Shown here one piece after another: positions 19,300-29,006 of a stretch of DNA of 64,000 bases (position 1 is the first letter of the stretch; each line of letters begins with the position of its first letter). The notes under the pieces are model-generated. The model saw only the letters and a program-made list of their open reading frames with translations. It was not told the DNA's origin and did not search any database. A program made the position numbers and the translations under genes. Origin of the DNA: Citreicoccus inhibens (GTDB lineage Bacteria; Myxococcota; Myxococcia; Myxococcales; Myxococcaceae); the NCBI RefSeq assembly GCF_019039035.1, contig NZ_JAHNZT010000021.1:62001-126000 (forward strand), read 5' to 3'.

Positions 19300-22200
19300 A
19301 GGGTTCGGTGCCGGTCCCGGGCAGGCGCGCGGTCGAGGAGGACAGCTCCCGTACGCAGGCCCCTTCCGCTTCGAACTGTGCCCGCAGCCAGGGGTGGCAG
19401 GTGAAGGCGATGACCTGGTGGCGCTCGGCCAGTCGCGCGAACAGGCGGACGGCGGCCCGGGCGCGCTCGGGGTCGAAGTTCACCAGCACGTCATCCGCGA
19501 TGAGGGGCAGGGCCCCGTTCTTCTCGCCGAAGTCGCGGATGGCGGCCAGGCGGAAGGCCAGGAAGAGCTGCTCCCGCGTGCCACGGGAGAGCTGCTCGGC
19601 GGTCCAGTCCCGCTGTCCGTCGCCCACGCGCAGCTCCCGCTCTCCGCCCGCGGGCATGAAGACGCGGCGGTAGCGCCCTTGGGTCAGCTCGGAGAACAGC
19701 TCGCTGGCGAGCTGGATGACGCGCGGCTGCTGCTCCTCCTCGAAGCGCCGGCGGGCTCGGCCGAGCAGGGCCAGCGCCAGTCGGTCCGCCGCGTAGCGCG
19801 TGGCCAGCTCCGAGGCGCGGGCGCGCAGGGACTCCTCCTGGATGCGCAGCGTGGCGAGCTGCTCGTCGTTCTCCCACTGTTGGAGCTGGTTGTTCAGCGC
19901 GCCCTGCTCGGTGAGGACGGCCTTGAGTCGCTCGCTGCCCACGCGGTGGCGCTCGCGCAGGAAGTCCAGGGCCTCCTTCAGGCCGGACTCGCCGCCCGCC
20001 TCGCGCGTGGCCTCACGGGCGGCTCCATCGTCCAGGCCGGTGAGCGCCTCGATGCGCTGGGACAGCTCGCGCGCGCGGGTGGTCAGCTCCGCGTAGCGCA
20101 GGGCCTGTCCGGCGCGGCGGCGGAAGGACTCCTCGTCCGCGCAGCCGCCCTTCGCGAGGAGCAGCTCCAGCGCGCCGTCTTCGTCTCGGACGTGCTGGTC
20201 CAACAGCGCCTTGTCCGCCAGGAGGTCGTGGTACGAGGACTCGCGCTGCCGCTGCTCGGCGGTCTGGGTGCGCACCTCCTCGAGCGCGGCGGCGATTCGC
20301 GCGGCCACGGCCTCCACGGCGCCCGGTGGGAGGCCCGTGCGCGCGGCTTCGCCCTGGAGGCGCGCGGCGGCCTCGTGACAGGTGGCTTCGTCCTCGACGA
20401 GCGCGGCCTCGTCCGCCATCACGTCCTGGAGGCGCTGACGGAGCGCGGCGGTGTCGCTCCACAGGGCTCGGGCCGTGGAGGCGGTGGCGGAGGCGGGGAA
20501 GCGACGGGCTTCGAGGAACGCGCCCAGCTCCGCGCGCAAGGACTGGCTCCGTGCCCCGGCGAGTTGGAAGGACTCTTCCGCGCGCTGCTCGTCACGCAGG
20601 GCCGCGTCGCGCTGGGTGCGCAGGGCGTCGCGTTCTCGCTGGAGCGCTTCTCGCCGCTCGGCCTGGTGCAGCTCCTCCAGCAGCGAGGTCTCCCGCGCCG
20701 CCAGGTCCGCCAGCGATGCGCCCGGCGCCAGCCCCAGGTCCGAGGACGCGCCGAGCAGGTCGCGGAGGATGAGCTCCTCCCGCGTCGCCAGGGAGGCCAG
20801 CGTCGCGCGCAGGCGCTCCTCTTCTTGTTGTCTCCAGCGCTGGCGTGCCGCGTGGGCCTCTCGGTGGGCGTGCTGGGCCGCCTCCACCCGTTGGCGCGCG
20901 TGGGCCAGCAGCCCCACCAGCGCGAGCGCGATGCCCCCGCACAGGGCCGCCATGAGCCATCCCGCCTGGAGTCCGGCGACGCCCGCGAGCAGCAGGGCCA
21001 GCGCGACGCCCACGCCCACCAGCCACGCGGGCAGCGGTGACTGCGCTGGCGCGGGCTCGCCCTGCACGCGCACGCTGTCGAGCTGGCGCCGCAGCTCCAG
21101 CCGCTGTTCTCCCAGCCGCTCCAAGTCACCTCGGGCCGCGCGGAAGCGGGCCGCCGCGGCCTGGCGCTGACGCACCTGCGCGGGGCGCGCGTCGGGGAGC
21201 ACGGCGTGCTCGGTCTCCGCTCGGGCGGCGGTGTCCTCCAGGCGCTCGCGACTCTCTCTCGCTCCGGCTCGGGCGGACTCGGCTTCGCGGCAGCGCGTGT
21301 CCGCGGCTTCCAGTCGGCCGGCCACGCGCTCCAACTCGCCGCGCGCGGTGGCGCTCAGGTCCAGCGCGAGCAGCCCGCTGGCGTCCACGGCGAGACCCAG
21401 CTCGCCCAGGCCCTGCTCCACCTGCCGGCGCTTGGCCGCGAGCGCGGCGCGGCGCGCGGGCAGGCCGCGCATCAGCTCGGCGCGCTCCGAGAACGCGGCG
21501 AGCGCGGCGCGCAGCAGGTCCGCGCGCTCGCGCACGGGCCAGGGGGCGGCCAGTCGCGCCAGTTCGCCGCTGACGAAGGCGAGTCGCTCGGCGAGCTGGG
21601 CTTGCTGGGCTCGGTAGGCTTTGCGGCGCTGGAGGATGTCGTCCAGGCGGGCCGCGCCGGCGGTGGGGAAGCCCTCCAGCGGCGGGAGCGCTTCGCGTTC
21701 GGTGTGGTGCCGGGCCAGCTCCGTCAAATCGCCCAGCGCCGAGTCGAGCCGAGACAGTCGATCCACTTCGCGCGCGGTGGCGCGCAGCTCCGCCTCCAAG
21801 GCTTGTTGCTCGGCGCTTCGGGCGCCCAGGGCCTCGCGTTGTTCGAAGTAGCGCGCGGGTCGGTCGCCCACCTCACGGAGCTGGCGCTGCACTTCCTCCA
21901 GCTCGCGCATCACGCGGTTGAGCTCGGGCTTCTGGCCACGGGGGGCGTAGAGCGCGTCCACGTCCTTGCGCAGCCGCTCCACGGCCTCGGGCAAGCGGCG
22001 CGCGCCGCGCATGCCCGCGGCGAAGAGGGCCTCGGAGACGCCGCGCTGCTCGGCGAGGTTCTGGAAGGACGACAGCTCGTCCAGACGGAAGGCGAACACT
22101 TCGAAGAACAGCTCGCGCGGCACGTGGGTGAGCGCGTCGCGCAGGAAGGACTCGGGCAGCGCGTCGCCGTCGGGCCCGTGCACGGTCAGCTCGCCCTCGG

Positions 22201-22477
22201 AGCGGCGGCCCGCGAGCCGGCGCACCACGAGCGGGCCCGCGCCTGTCACGAGGCGCAGCTCTCCCCCGAAAGCGCCGGACTCGGGCTCGTAGCGCTCGGC
22301 CTGTCCGCGCTTCTCGAAGCCGAACAGCACGCCGCGCAGGAAGGCCAACAGGGTGCTCTTGCCCGCCTCGTTCGGGCCGTAGAGGAGGTTGAGGCCCGGC
22401 CCCAGCGCGCTGGAGAAGCCCGCGAAGTGACCGAAGCCCTGCACCTGGAAGCCGTCGATGTGCAGCCCGGGCTTCAC
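19298..22477 (-). CDS. YhaN-like AAA ATPase, SMC/Rad50-like partner of the adjacent nuclease
   Basis: This encodes 1059 residues. The GTG start at 22477 overlaps the upstream gene's stop as GTGA and is preceded by GAGGAG. Walker A GPNEAGKST lies near residue 35, and the C-terminus has LIADDVLVNFD (Walker B) and a switch-His region AFTCHPW. Between them are long Arg/Glu/Ala-rich coiled coils. Two hydrophobic segments sit in the middle (WLVGVGVALALLLAGVAG and WLMAALCGGIALALVGLL), a feature I remember from the YhaN branch and not of SbcC or Rad50. With the metallophosphoesterase encoded just upstream it would form an SbcCD/Mre11-Rad50-like DNA-end-processing complex, possibly membrane-associated. 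Confidence 0.88.
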   Translation of the reverse strand: MKPGLHIDGFQVQGFGHFAGFSSALGPGLNLLYGPNEAGKSTLLAFLRGVLFGFEKRGQAERYEPESGAFGGELRLVTGAGPLVVRRLAGRRSEGELTVHGPDGDALPESFLRDALTHVPRELFFEVFAFRLDELSSFQNLAEQRGVSEALFAAGMRGARRLPEAVERLRKDVDALYAPRGQKPELNRVMRELEEVQRQLREVGDRPARYFEQREALGARSAEQQALEAELRATAREVDRLSRLDSALGDLTELARHHTEREALPPLEGFPTAGAARLDDILQRRKAYRAQQAQLAERLAFVSGELARLAAPWPVRERADLLRAALAAFSERAELMRGLPARRAALAAKRRQVEQGLGELGLAVDASGLLALDLSATARGELERVAGRLEAADTRCREAESARAGARESRERLEDTAARAETEHAVLPDARPAQVRQRQAAAARFRAARGDLERLGEQRLELRRQLDSVRVQGEPAPAQSPLPAWLVGVGVALALLLAGVAGLQAGWLMAALCGGIALALVGLLAHARQRVEAAQHAHREAHAARQRWRQQEEERLRATLASLATREELILRDLLGASSDLGLAPGASLADLAARETSLLEELHQAERREALQRERDALRTQRDAALRDEQRAEESFQLAGARSQSLRAELGAFLEARRFPASATASTARALWSDTAALRQRLQDVMADEAALVEDEATCHEAAARLQGEAARTGLPPGAVEAVAARIAAALEEVRTQTAEQRQRESSYHDLLADKALLDQHVRDEDGALELLLAKGGCADEESFRRRAGQALRYAELTTRARELSQRIEALTGLDDGAAREATREAGGESGLKEALDFLRERHRVGSERLKAVLTEQGALNNQLQQWENDEQLATLRIQEESLRARASELATRYAADRLALALLGRARRRFEEEQQPRVIQLASELFSELTQGRYRRVFMPAGGERELRVGDGQRDWTAEQLSRGTREQLFLAFRLAAIRDFGEKNGALPLIADDVLVNFDPERARAAVRLFARLAERHQVIAFTCHPWLRAQFEAEGACVRELSSSTARLPGTGTEP

Positions 22478-23724
22478 GGCGTCTCCTCGTGGAGGTGCTC
22501 CACCACGTGCTGCCCCGCGCGCGCGAGCAGCTCCGGGCGCGGCGCCTCGAGCGCGTCCACGCCCAACCGCTTGAGCCGCTGCCCCAGGCTGGCCAGCTCT
22601 TCGTCGTGCCACAGCGCGGTCAGCGCGGCGTCGTCGTGCGCGAGGGCCTCGGCCTCGGTGAGCAGCGTGCCCATGAAGCCGCCCGCGGCGCGCACCGCGT
22701 CCAGGTCCAGCTCCGGGCGGGTGCCATCGCGCAGCGACTCCAGCAACACGGGCGGATGGCCGTGGGCGAACTGTTCGCGCAGGTCCGCTTCGAGCTGCGC
22801 GAGCGCACCCGGGCGAGCCAGCTCGCGGTGCAGCGGGCCGCGTCCCGCGAGCGTGAGGCGCACCGCATGGCCGTCCAGTTCGCTGGCGCAGCGTGAGTCC
22901 ACCAGCTCGCGCGCCAGGACCTGGAGCGAGTCCAGGGACCGCACGCCGGTGAGCGGGAGCTCCAGGCGGTGCCACCGCACGCGATCCACGGGCACGAAGC
23001 TGCGGCGGGTGGCGCCATCCTCGACCTCCACGAGCACGCAGCCGCGCTCGCCTGTCTCATGGACGTGGCGGCCCTGCGGGTTGCCGGGATAGACAGCCAC
23101 GCCACCGCCCGCGAGCAGGTGTTCCGCGCGCGTGTGCACGTGGCCCAGGGCCCAGTAGTCGAGGCCGCGAGCGGCCAGCTCCGCGCTCGTGCACGGCGCG
23201 TAGTTGGCGTGGCCTTCCGCGCCGCCCAGGTTGGTGTGCAGCAGGCCCACGGAGAAGTCCGGGCCGGTGCGCCGGAAGCGCGCGGAGAGGTTCTCGCGCA
23301 CTTCGACGTCCGGATAGGACACGCCCTGCACGCGACACAGGCGGCGACCCTCGCGGCGGACCTCCACGTCCTCCCACTCGGGGCCGAAGACCTTCACGGA
23401 GGAGGGGAGTCCCAGCGTGCCGGTGTCCCCGCTGAGCGGATCATGATTGCCGTGGACGATGAAGGTCTGGATGCCCGCGGAGTCCAGGCGCGTCAGCTCG
23501 CGGCGCAGCGCGAGGCGAGCGCGCACGGAGCGGTCGCGCACGTCGAAGAGGTCGCCCGCGAGGAGCAGGAAGGCGACGCGCTCGCGCAGGCACAGGTCAA
23601 CGATGCGGGTGAGGGCTTGGAAGGTGGCGGACTGGAAGCGGTTGAGCAGGGGCGCCTGCGACGCCACTCCGCGAAACGGCGTATCCAGGTGCAGGTCGGC
23701 GGCGTGGACGAAGGAGAAACGCAT
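22474..23724 (-). CDS. YhaO-like DNA repair exonuclease, Mre11/SbcD metallophosphoesterase
   Basis: This encodes 416 residues. The calcineurin-like phosphoesterase motifs are all present: FVHAADLHLD near the start (D-x-H), LLAGDLFD (GD), VHGNHDP (GNHD), LLHTN and LGHVHTR (GHVH). These residues bind two metal ions for nucleolytic cleavage. The C-terminal half is the capping and partner-binding region of the SbcD/YhaO type. It is encoded immediately upstream of the YhaN-like ATPase with a 4-base overlap, so both are surely made together. The expected role is processing of DNA ends or hairpins during repair. Confidence 0.9.
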   Translation of the reverse strand: MRFSFVHAADLHLDTPFRGVASQAPLLNRFQSATFQALTRIVDLCLRERVAFLLLAGDLFDVRDRSVRARLALRRELTRLDSAGIQTFIVHGNHDPLSGDTGTLGLPSSVKVFGPEWEDVEVRREGRRLCRVQGVSYPDVEVRENLSARFRRTGPDFSVGLLHTNLGGAEGHANYAPCTSAELAARGLDYWALGHVHTRAEHLLAGGGVAVYPGNPQGRHVHETGERGCVLVEVEDGATRRSFVPVDRVRWHRLELPLTGVRSLDSLQVLARELVDSRCASELDGHAVRLTLAGRGPLHRELARPGALAQLEADLREQFAHGHPPVLLESLRDGTRPELDLDAVRAAGGFMGTLLTEAEALAHDDAALTALWHDEELASLGQRLKRLGVDALEAPRPELLARAGQHVVEHLHEETP

Positions 23725-23875
23725 CGGCGCTCACCGTAACCGAGACTCGACGCGGCCCCGACTTTCCGCCGCGTCGTGCGATGGCTGGTGGACAACCCGT
23801 GGAAGCGTGCGGGCCGCAGGCGTCGAGGACCCGCCAGATGACGCGAACCTGGTGAGTCGGACCGCGCCTTGGGTC

Positions 23876-26800
23876 CTAGGGATTCTGCACTTCCGTCCAC
23901 TTGAGGCGCGCCTCGCGCAAGACCGTGCCCTCCGCGGGGAGGTCGACCTCCTCCTTGGCGTACATGGAGGAATCTCCCCAATCGCGCTCGAAGAAGAGGG
24001 TCGAGGGGCCGGCCGGGAGGTGCTGGAACACGGCGATGTCCATGGGCTCCCAGGTGTCGGGCCGCATCCCCATTCCGAAGGCTTGGGTGAGGACCGCCTC
24101 CGTCGGCGGAAACGCCAGGGGACCGGGGAGCCACAACACTTGCCCCACGTTGCGGTCCGTCACGTGGACCTTCAACGTGGCGCCACCCACGTTCTCCTGT
24201 TCGATCAGGGTGACGGTGACCTTGCCAGTGGCGGGAACCGTCACCGTTTGGCTGGGGATGTGCGCGTGAGACTCCGAGTCCGCGCGCACCAGGTAGGTTC
24301 CGGCGGGAAGCCCCGTGACCACTCTTGGGTCCTCGGGCCTGAGACGCCGAGAGCCCTGGCCGATGCCACTGAACTCGACCGTGGCCGGCAGGGGCCGCCC
24401 ATGTGCATCTCGCACATCGACCTCGATGCGAGCCCCCCGCTCCATCCTCACCGTGAGGTCCTCGACGTCGGGCGTGATGACCCGTTGGGTGGGCAGATGC
24501 CCCTGGTTCGATTCGCTGATCTCCAGGGAGAAGGGGCTGGTGGAGAGGTGTTCGAGCCGGAAGGTCCCATCCGCGGCGGAGCGGTGGAACCTGTGCTGTT
24601 GCGGGTAGTCGGCGTTGTTGGCGAGCGCCGCGATCATCAAGTCGACCGCTAGCGGTTGACCTGTCTCCGCATCCACCACGTGTCCGCTCAGCGTGCGGCC
24701 GTGCTCCATGCGCAAAGTGCCCAGGTCCATGTCCTCGCCTCGGCGCACCTCCGCCGTGCGGTACAGGGGCGCGAGCTTGGGGACTGTGATGGTGATGGGC
24801 ACGGTCCCGGTGTCGTCGATGGCGATAGAGAATGTGCCCGTCTTGTTCTCGAAGTCCTCCGCGTTCACCCAGAACCTGGTGATGGGCGCGCCGTCGGGGC
24901 CCACGACGTGTCCTCGTACCTGGGCTACGCGCTCCATGACGAGGCGGGCCTCGGTCTGGCCATTCTCCACGCGCAAGCAGGGCTCGGGATTGGGACAGAT
25001 GTAGTTGTCTTTCAAGACCTCCAGGTCGTAGGCGTTGGCCACGAGTTGGCGCAGGACGAAGCGACCATCCGGCCCTGTGCGCACGCCCGGCGGTATGGCG
25101 ACCCGCTGGTAGCCCGTGGGCAGGGTTCCTCGCCTCCATTGCGGGAGGCCGTCCTGCGTCACGGTGGCGCGAAGTCTGGCATCCGGTATGGGGCGGCCCT
25201 CACCATCCACCACGATTCCGGCGAGCGACCAGCCCGCCTCGAAGCGCACGGTCACCTGCGCTTGCGCGTCCTCGCTCAGTTCGAGGGTTTGCGATGCGGT
25301 GCGCTCCACGCCCCCCTCGGATTGCGTTGCTTCCACGACGTAACGGCCCGCATGCAAGCCCTGGAGTGTGAAGTGTCCCTGGGGGTCCGCGGTCACCGTC
25401 TGCAATGAGCCGGGGACGGGATCGCGAGAGGGGGTGTTCTCCCAGAGGGAGACAGAGACATCGCCCATTGGCCGGTTCTTCGAGTCGAGGACTTCACCCA
25501 CGAGCCGAGCCCCGCGACGCACGTCGAGGCGCACGCCTTGAGCCGGACCGCGCACCGTCACGGCATCGCTCAGGTACTCGTGACTCTGGACCGCGACGCT
25601 GTATTCGCCGGGCTTGTCGATGGTGACTTCGAAGTTCCCGTCGTCGTCGGCATCGCCCTGGTTGCACATCAAGGTGTCCATCGCTGAGAGCGTTCGAGGT
25701 CCCGTCGGACACGCAGTGATGGTGACGGATGCGACGGGCTGCTTCTCGCTATCCCTCACCCGCCCTGCGATGAGGGTCGAACGCTGGAGGACGATCTCCA
25801 GTGGCTTCGTGTCCGCGGTGAGCTGCAACTCCTCTTCTTGAGATGCACGATATCCAGGGGCGGAGCCCCAGACGCTGTACGTTCCAGGCTCCAAGGGCCC
25901 GATGCGGAAGTGTCCATCCTCAGCAACACGATGCTGGGCCTGTTCGTAGCCGCTGTTTTGCTTGCGCAGGACCACGCTCGCGCTCGCCACGGGCTGACCG
26001 GCGGCGTCGCGCACCGTACCCTCCGCGAAGCGGGCGTCGACGAGAGAGAGCACCACCTCGGCGGGTTGCGGAGCCTCGAGGTCGCCAAGAGAGAAGCCGA
26101 CAAGCCCCGCATGTTTTGCGGTGACTCGGTATGAACGGGGTGGGAGCGACTCAAACACGAAGCGGCCTTGTTCATCCGAAGTGGTGTTCCACGTTTCGGA
26201 GTTCGGCCCATATCCACTGATTTCCACGTGGACCTGCGCTCCGGCCACGGGTGCTCCGCGCTCTTCCACGCGCCCGTGAATCTCTCGCGGTCGATGAAGG
26301 CGTACGGCATGACCCGGATATTTGAGGACAGAGAGAGGGAGGCGCGCTGGGAGCCATCCGTCTGCCGTGATGATCACTCGGATGTACACCTCGTCGGGCA
26401 GGGGGCCCAGCCGGAGTCGGCCTTCCTCGTCCGTGACCGAATCGAAGAATCGCGTGTCTCGGGCGGAGAACGCGGTCACCCGGGCATGGGGAATGGGGGT
26501 GAAGGAGTCCTCTTCCAGCACGACCCCGGTCAGGCTGCCTGCTCCACCGAGCTGAAGTTCCAACCCTTCCGTGCCGGTGAAGACGCCGAAGCGGACCGTG
26601 GCGCCGCGCGCGTTCTCGGCCCAGAGCGTGAAGATGCCATCGGGGAGGCCCTCGAGCGCGAACGTGCCTCCCGGGCCCGAGAGTGTGTCCGCGTACGTGA
26701 GGGTCTCGCCTTCGCGAAGGCTCACCAGCTCCAGCAGTTCGTGGTTCGAGCTCTCACTGCACGGCCCCGGCTTCGTCGCGTAGAACTCCTCCGCGCGCCG

Positions 26801-27112
26801 CTCTGGATCGGGAGGTGGCTCGCACGCGCGTTCGGACAGTGTCTCGCCCGGCTCGGCGCGGGTGGCGAGGACGCGCGCGCCGGTCACGGGGCCTCGCTCG
26901 TCGAACACGATGCCGCGGATGTGCGCGGTGCCCTGGTTCGCGCGCAGGCCCACGGGGGCGAGGACCCTGGGTGGGGTGTTTGAAATGGATGTCTGGGATT
27001 GCGCCGCGAAGTCATGGGGCTGGGTGGCGCGCGGTGCTCGATGAACGAGCAGCCCCAACGCGAACACCAGCCCCACGACTGCCACCACCACCGCCACCGC
27101 CCACCTGCGCAT
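23876..27112 (-). CDS. Multi-domain carboxypeptidase-regulatory-like repeat protein, membrane-anchored
   Basis: This encodes 1078 residues. The ATG at 27112 has GGAGG six bases upstream, which favours it over an ATG ten codons earlier. One N-terminal hydrophobic segment (VAVVVAVVGLVFALGLLV) anchors it, and the rest is exported. About ten successive beta-sandwich units follow, most opening with a G-x-V-x-D-x-x-G-x-P-V-x-x-A-x-V pattern (GRVRDSEKQPVASVTI, GEVLDSKNRPMGDVSV, GIVVDGEGRPIPDARL and others). These are CarboxypepD_reg-like domains common in myxobacterial envelope proteins. No catalytic domain is attached. A structural or carbohydrate/protein-binding envelope role is an inference. Confidence 0.85.
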   Translation of the reverse strand: MRRWAVAVVVAVVGLVFALGLLVHRAPRATQPHDFAAQSQTSISNTPPRVLAPVGLRANQGTAHIRGIVFDERGPVTGARVLATRAEPGETLSERACEPPPDPERRAEEFYATKPGPCSESSNHELLELVSLREGETLTYADTLSGPGGTFALEGLPDGIFTLWAENARGATVRFGVFTGTEGLELQLGGAGSLTGVVLEEDSFTPIPHARVTAFSARDTRFFDSVTDEEGRLRLGPLPDEVYIRVIITADGWLPARLPLSVLKYPGHAVRLHRPREIHGRVEERGAPVAGAQVHVEISGYGPNSETWNTTSDEQGRFVFESLPPRSYRVTAKHAGLVGFSLGDLEAPQPAEVVLSLVDARFAEGTVRDAAGQPVASASVVLRKQNSGYEQAQHRVAEDGHFRIGPLEPGTYSVWGSAPGYRASQEEELQLTADTKPLEIVLQRSTLIAGRVRDSEKQPVASVTITACPTGPRTLSAMDTLMCNQGDADDDGNFEVTIDKPGEYSVAVQSHEYLSDAVTVRGPAQGVRLDVRRGARLVGEVLDSKNRPMGDVSVSLWENTPSRDPVPGSLQTVTADPQGHFTLQGLHAGRYVVEATQSEGGVERTASQTLELSEDAQAQVTVRFEAGWSLAGIVVDGEGRPIPDARLRATVTQDGLPQWRRGTLPTGYQRVAIPPGVRTGPDGRFVLRQLVANAYDLEVLKDNYICPNPEPCLRVENGQTEARLVMERVAQVRGHVVGPDGAPITRFWVNAEDFENKTGTFSIAIDDTGTVPITITVPKLAPLYRTAEVRRGEDMDLGTLRMEHGRTLSGHVVDAETGQPLAVDLMIAALANNADYPQQHRFHRSAADGTFRLEHLSTSPFSLEISESNQGHLPTQRVITPDVEDLTVRMERGARIEVDVRDAHGRPLPATVEFSGIGQGSRRLRPEDPRVVTGLPAGTYLVRADSESHAHIPSQTVTVPATGKVTVTLIEQENVGGATLKVHVTDRNVGQVLWLPGPLAFPPTEAVLTQAFGMGMRPDTWEPMDIAVFQHLPAGPSTLFFERDWGDSSMYAKEEVDLPAEGTVLREARLKWTEVQNP

Positions 27113-27172
27113 GCCGTCCTCCGGTGCTGTCCGGAGGACCATAGCAGCCGCGCCAGGTGTGACGAGGAGGCG

Positions 27173-27634
27173 CTACCCGCCCTTCATCATCTTGGCCATG
27201 CGCGTCTTCATCTCCTCGGGCGCCACGTCCTCGACGTGCTGGGAGAGCGTCCAGCGGTAGCCCTCGGGGTCCTCGAACGTGCCGGACCGGTCGCCGTAGA
27301 ACATGTTCTCCAGCGGGCGCACCACCTTGCCGCCTGCCTTGACGAAGCGGTCCGCGAGCGCGTCCACGTTCTCCGTGTAGAGGCACAGCATGACGGGCGT
27401 GCCGCCCAGGGCCTTCGCGCTCTTGTTGCCCCAGGTGGGGTTCTCCTCCGAGAGCATGACCCGCGAGTCGCCCACCTGAAGCTCCGCGTGCGCCACCTTC
27501 CCGTCAGGCGTGGGCAGTCGGTACAGCTCCTTCGCGCCCAGCGCGTTCTTGTAGAACTCAATGCCCTTCGAGGCGTCGCGCAGCGACAGGTACGGCGTGA
27601 TGGAGTGGAATCCCTCGGGAATCGCCTTGGCCAT
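27173..27634 (-). CDS. VOC superfamily protein, PhnB-like
   Basis: This encodes 153 residues, of normal length for PhnB-like glyoxalase-fold proteins. It opens with FHSITPYLSLRDASKGIEFY and has the paired beta-alpha-beta-beta-beta modules. FEDPEGYRWTL near the C-terminus is the typical PhnB ending and supplies a likely metal-ligand Glu. Members act in the cytoplasm as dioxygenase-, lyase- or resistance-like proteins, and the substrate cannot be inferred. A GGGGGG stretch precedes the ATG. It sits between the repeat protein and a lipoprotein on the same strand. Confidence 0.85.
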   Translation of the reverse strand: MAKAIPEGFHSITPYLSLRDASKGIEFYKNALGAKELYRLPTPDGKVAHAELQVGDSRVMLSEENPTWGNKSAKALGGTPVMLCLYTENVDALADRFVKAGGKVVRPLENMFYGDRSGTFEDPEGYRWTLSQHVEDVAPEEMKTRMAKMMKGG

Positions 27635-27676
27635 GTGCCCCCCAACCGGAAACTTCGAGTGGATGCCGCGCGCCCA

Positions 27677-27706
27677 CTCTTCCAGGGGGAGAGCCCCCTG
27701 GAAGAG
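27677..27706 (-). terminator. Hairpin following the Gly/Ser-rich lipoprotein gene
   Basis: A perfect 13-base-pair stem (CTCTTCCAGGGGG at 27677-27689, complement at 27694-27706) with a four-base loop lies eight bases after the lipoprotein stop. No T run follows on the minus strand, so it may terminate weakly or protect the 3' end. Confidence 0.5.
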
Positions 27707-27714
27707 CGAGGCCG

Positions 27715-28089
27715 CTAGTGCGTGCTGTCGGAGCCGCCCGAGCCGCTGCCCGTCGAGCCGCCCATGGAGCCCGAGGAGTCATTGCCCATCGAGCCGCTGC
27801 CCGAGGAGCCGCTGCCCGAGGAGCCGCTGCCCGACTCGTCCATCATGCCGGAGCCGCCCGAGCCCGCGTCCATGCCCATGGTGCCCGCGTCTGCGGCCAT
27901 GGAGCCCTTCTTGCCGTGGGTGCCGCTCTTGCCGCTGCCGCCCGTGCCCTCATCGGTGGTGCCGACGCCGCCACCGCTGTGCTCCTTCGAGGAGATGGAG
28001 CCGTTGTTGTTCCGGTCGTTCTTGCAGCCGGTGAGGGTCATCGTCGCCGCCACCGCGCCCAGCATCATCCATTTGGACCAACCCGCCAT
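27715..28089 (-). CDS. Gly/Ser-rich lipoprotein, unknown function
   Basis: This encodes 124 residues. The ATG at 28089 has GGAGG seven bases upstream, which rules out an earlier in-frame start. A short signal peptide ends in the lipobox LTGC, and the residue after the cysteine is Lys. The mature chain is low-complexity: Asn/Lys-rich at first, then Gly, Ser, Met and Asp runs such as GSGSSGSGSSGSGSMGNDS, with no folded domain evident. It is probably a flexible envelope lipoprotein. Confidence 0.75.
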   Translation of the reverse strand: MAGWSKWMMLGAVAATMTLTGCKNDRNNNGSISSKEHSGGGVGTTDEGTGGSGKSGTHGKKGSMAADAGTMGMDAGSGGSGMMDESGSGSSGSGSSGSGSMGNDSSGSMGGSTGSGSGGSDSTH

Positions 28090-28232
28090 CGCGACACCTC
28101 CATGGGTGAGTGACTGGCCCATAGGCTGGTGCTGGCGCTGTCGCTTGGCATCCTGCCCTCGGAATGGGCGTGCGCCGGCTGGCGTCTGTCCGAGTGGACA
28201 GGCAGGCCCTCGCTCACCTCAAGGGTGCCGGC

Positions 28233-29006
28233 TCAGTCGCGCCGTCGCAGGACGAGCAGCGCGTACTCGAGGCGCCCGTCGAGCAAGCCCTGCTGCAAGG
28301 ACAGGTGTTCGCGCTGCGCCTCGCGCGGTCCCTGCCGCGCCGAGGCGGACTCGCGGGCGAGCAGCTCCGAGGTGAGTGTCCAGAAGCCCACCACGCGCGA
28401 GGACAGGTCCCGCCGCGCTTCCACCTCGAGCCCCGCCGCGCGTGCCTCGCCCAGCTCCGCGTCCACGCCGCCTGTCCTTGGCCCTTGGAAGCAATCCGCC
28501 ACGGCCAGGACACCCCCTGGATGCAGCAGCGCACGGGCCTGACGGAACCAGTCGGCGCGCGGCTGCGCGCGACCTCCCTCCACGGCCACCACCGCGTCGA
28601 AGCGCGCGCGGCCGAGCACCTCGCGTGGCTCGCCCAACAGCGTGCGCACCCGCGTCCCCAGGCCCGCGGCCTGCGCGCGCCGGCGCACGACGTCCACGTG
28701 CGAGGGCACGCTCGTCACCGCCGTCACCTGGGCGTCGTGGCGCGCCGCCCAGTACACCGGGCTCCCGCCGCGCACGCAGCCCAGGTCCAGCAGCTCGATG
28801 GGGTGGGGCAGTGGCCCCATGGCGCGCGCCAGCTCCGTGAGCAGGGCCTCCTGCGCGGCGTGGATGTGCCCACGCAGCGTGGCCGCGTCCAGGCCCGGAG
28901 GTGGCAGCCCATCCACCAGCCCCGTGTGGTCGTGCACCCGAGGGCCGCGTCCGGGCCTGGGCGCGAGGGGCAGCCCACCCCCGAGCGATGGACTCGACTC
29001 CCTCAT
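28233..29006 (-). CDS. SAM-dependent methyltransferase resembling geranyl-diphosphate C-methyltransferase
   Basis: This encodes 257 residues. The ATG at 29006 overlaps the preceding stop as ATGA. Motif I reads LLDLGCVRGGSPVYWA, close to the G-C-G-R-G-G-S of GPP 2-C-methyltransferases. HDHTGLVD near the N-terminus and the ending GLLDGRLEYALLVLRR also match that family as I remember it (DGSFQYVLIA in SCO7701). The enzyme would transfer a methyl group from SAM to a small, perhaps prenyl, substrate. Pairing with an isoprenoid-synthase-like gene supports this, but no terpene cyclase is nearby, so the substrate is open. Confidence 0.7.
   Translation of the reverse strand: MRESSPSLGGGLPLAPRPGRGPRVHDHTGLVDGLPPPGLDAATLRGHIHAAQEALLTELARAMGPLPHPIELLDLGCVRGGSPVYWAARHDAQVTAVTSVPSHVDVVRRRAQAAGLGTRVRTLLGEPREVLGRARFDAVVAVEGGRAQPRADWFRQARALLHPGGVLAVADCFQGPRTGGVDAELGEARAAGLEVEARRDLSSRVVGFWTLTSELLARESASARQGPREAQREHLSLQQGLLDGRLEYALLVLRRRD

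Noticed and set aside
18955-19404. A 149-codon frame in the gene-free gap, with AQGFRR-x-AS repeats
   Set aside because: No ribosome site, biased Arg/Gly/Ser composition, and it runs through a strong terminator into the antisense of the next gene. The peptide repeat simply reflects the DNA repeat.
22478-22975. N-terminal extension of the YhaN-like ATPase through the upstream gene
   Set aside because: The extension is an out-of-frame shadow of the nuclease gene. The GTG at 22477 with GAGGAG begins just before the ATPase domain.
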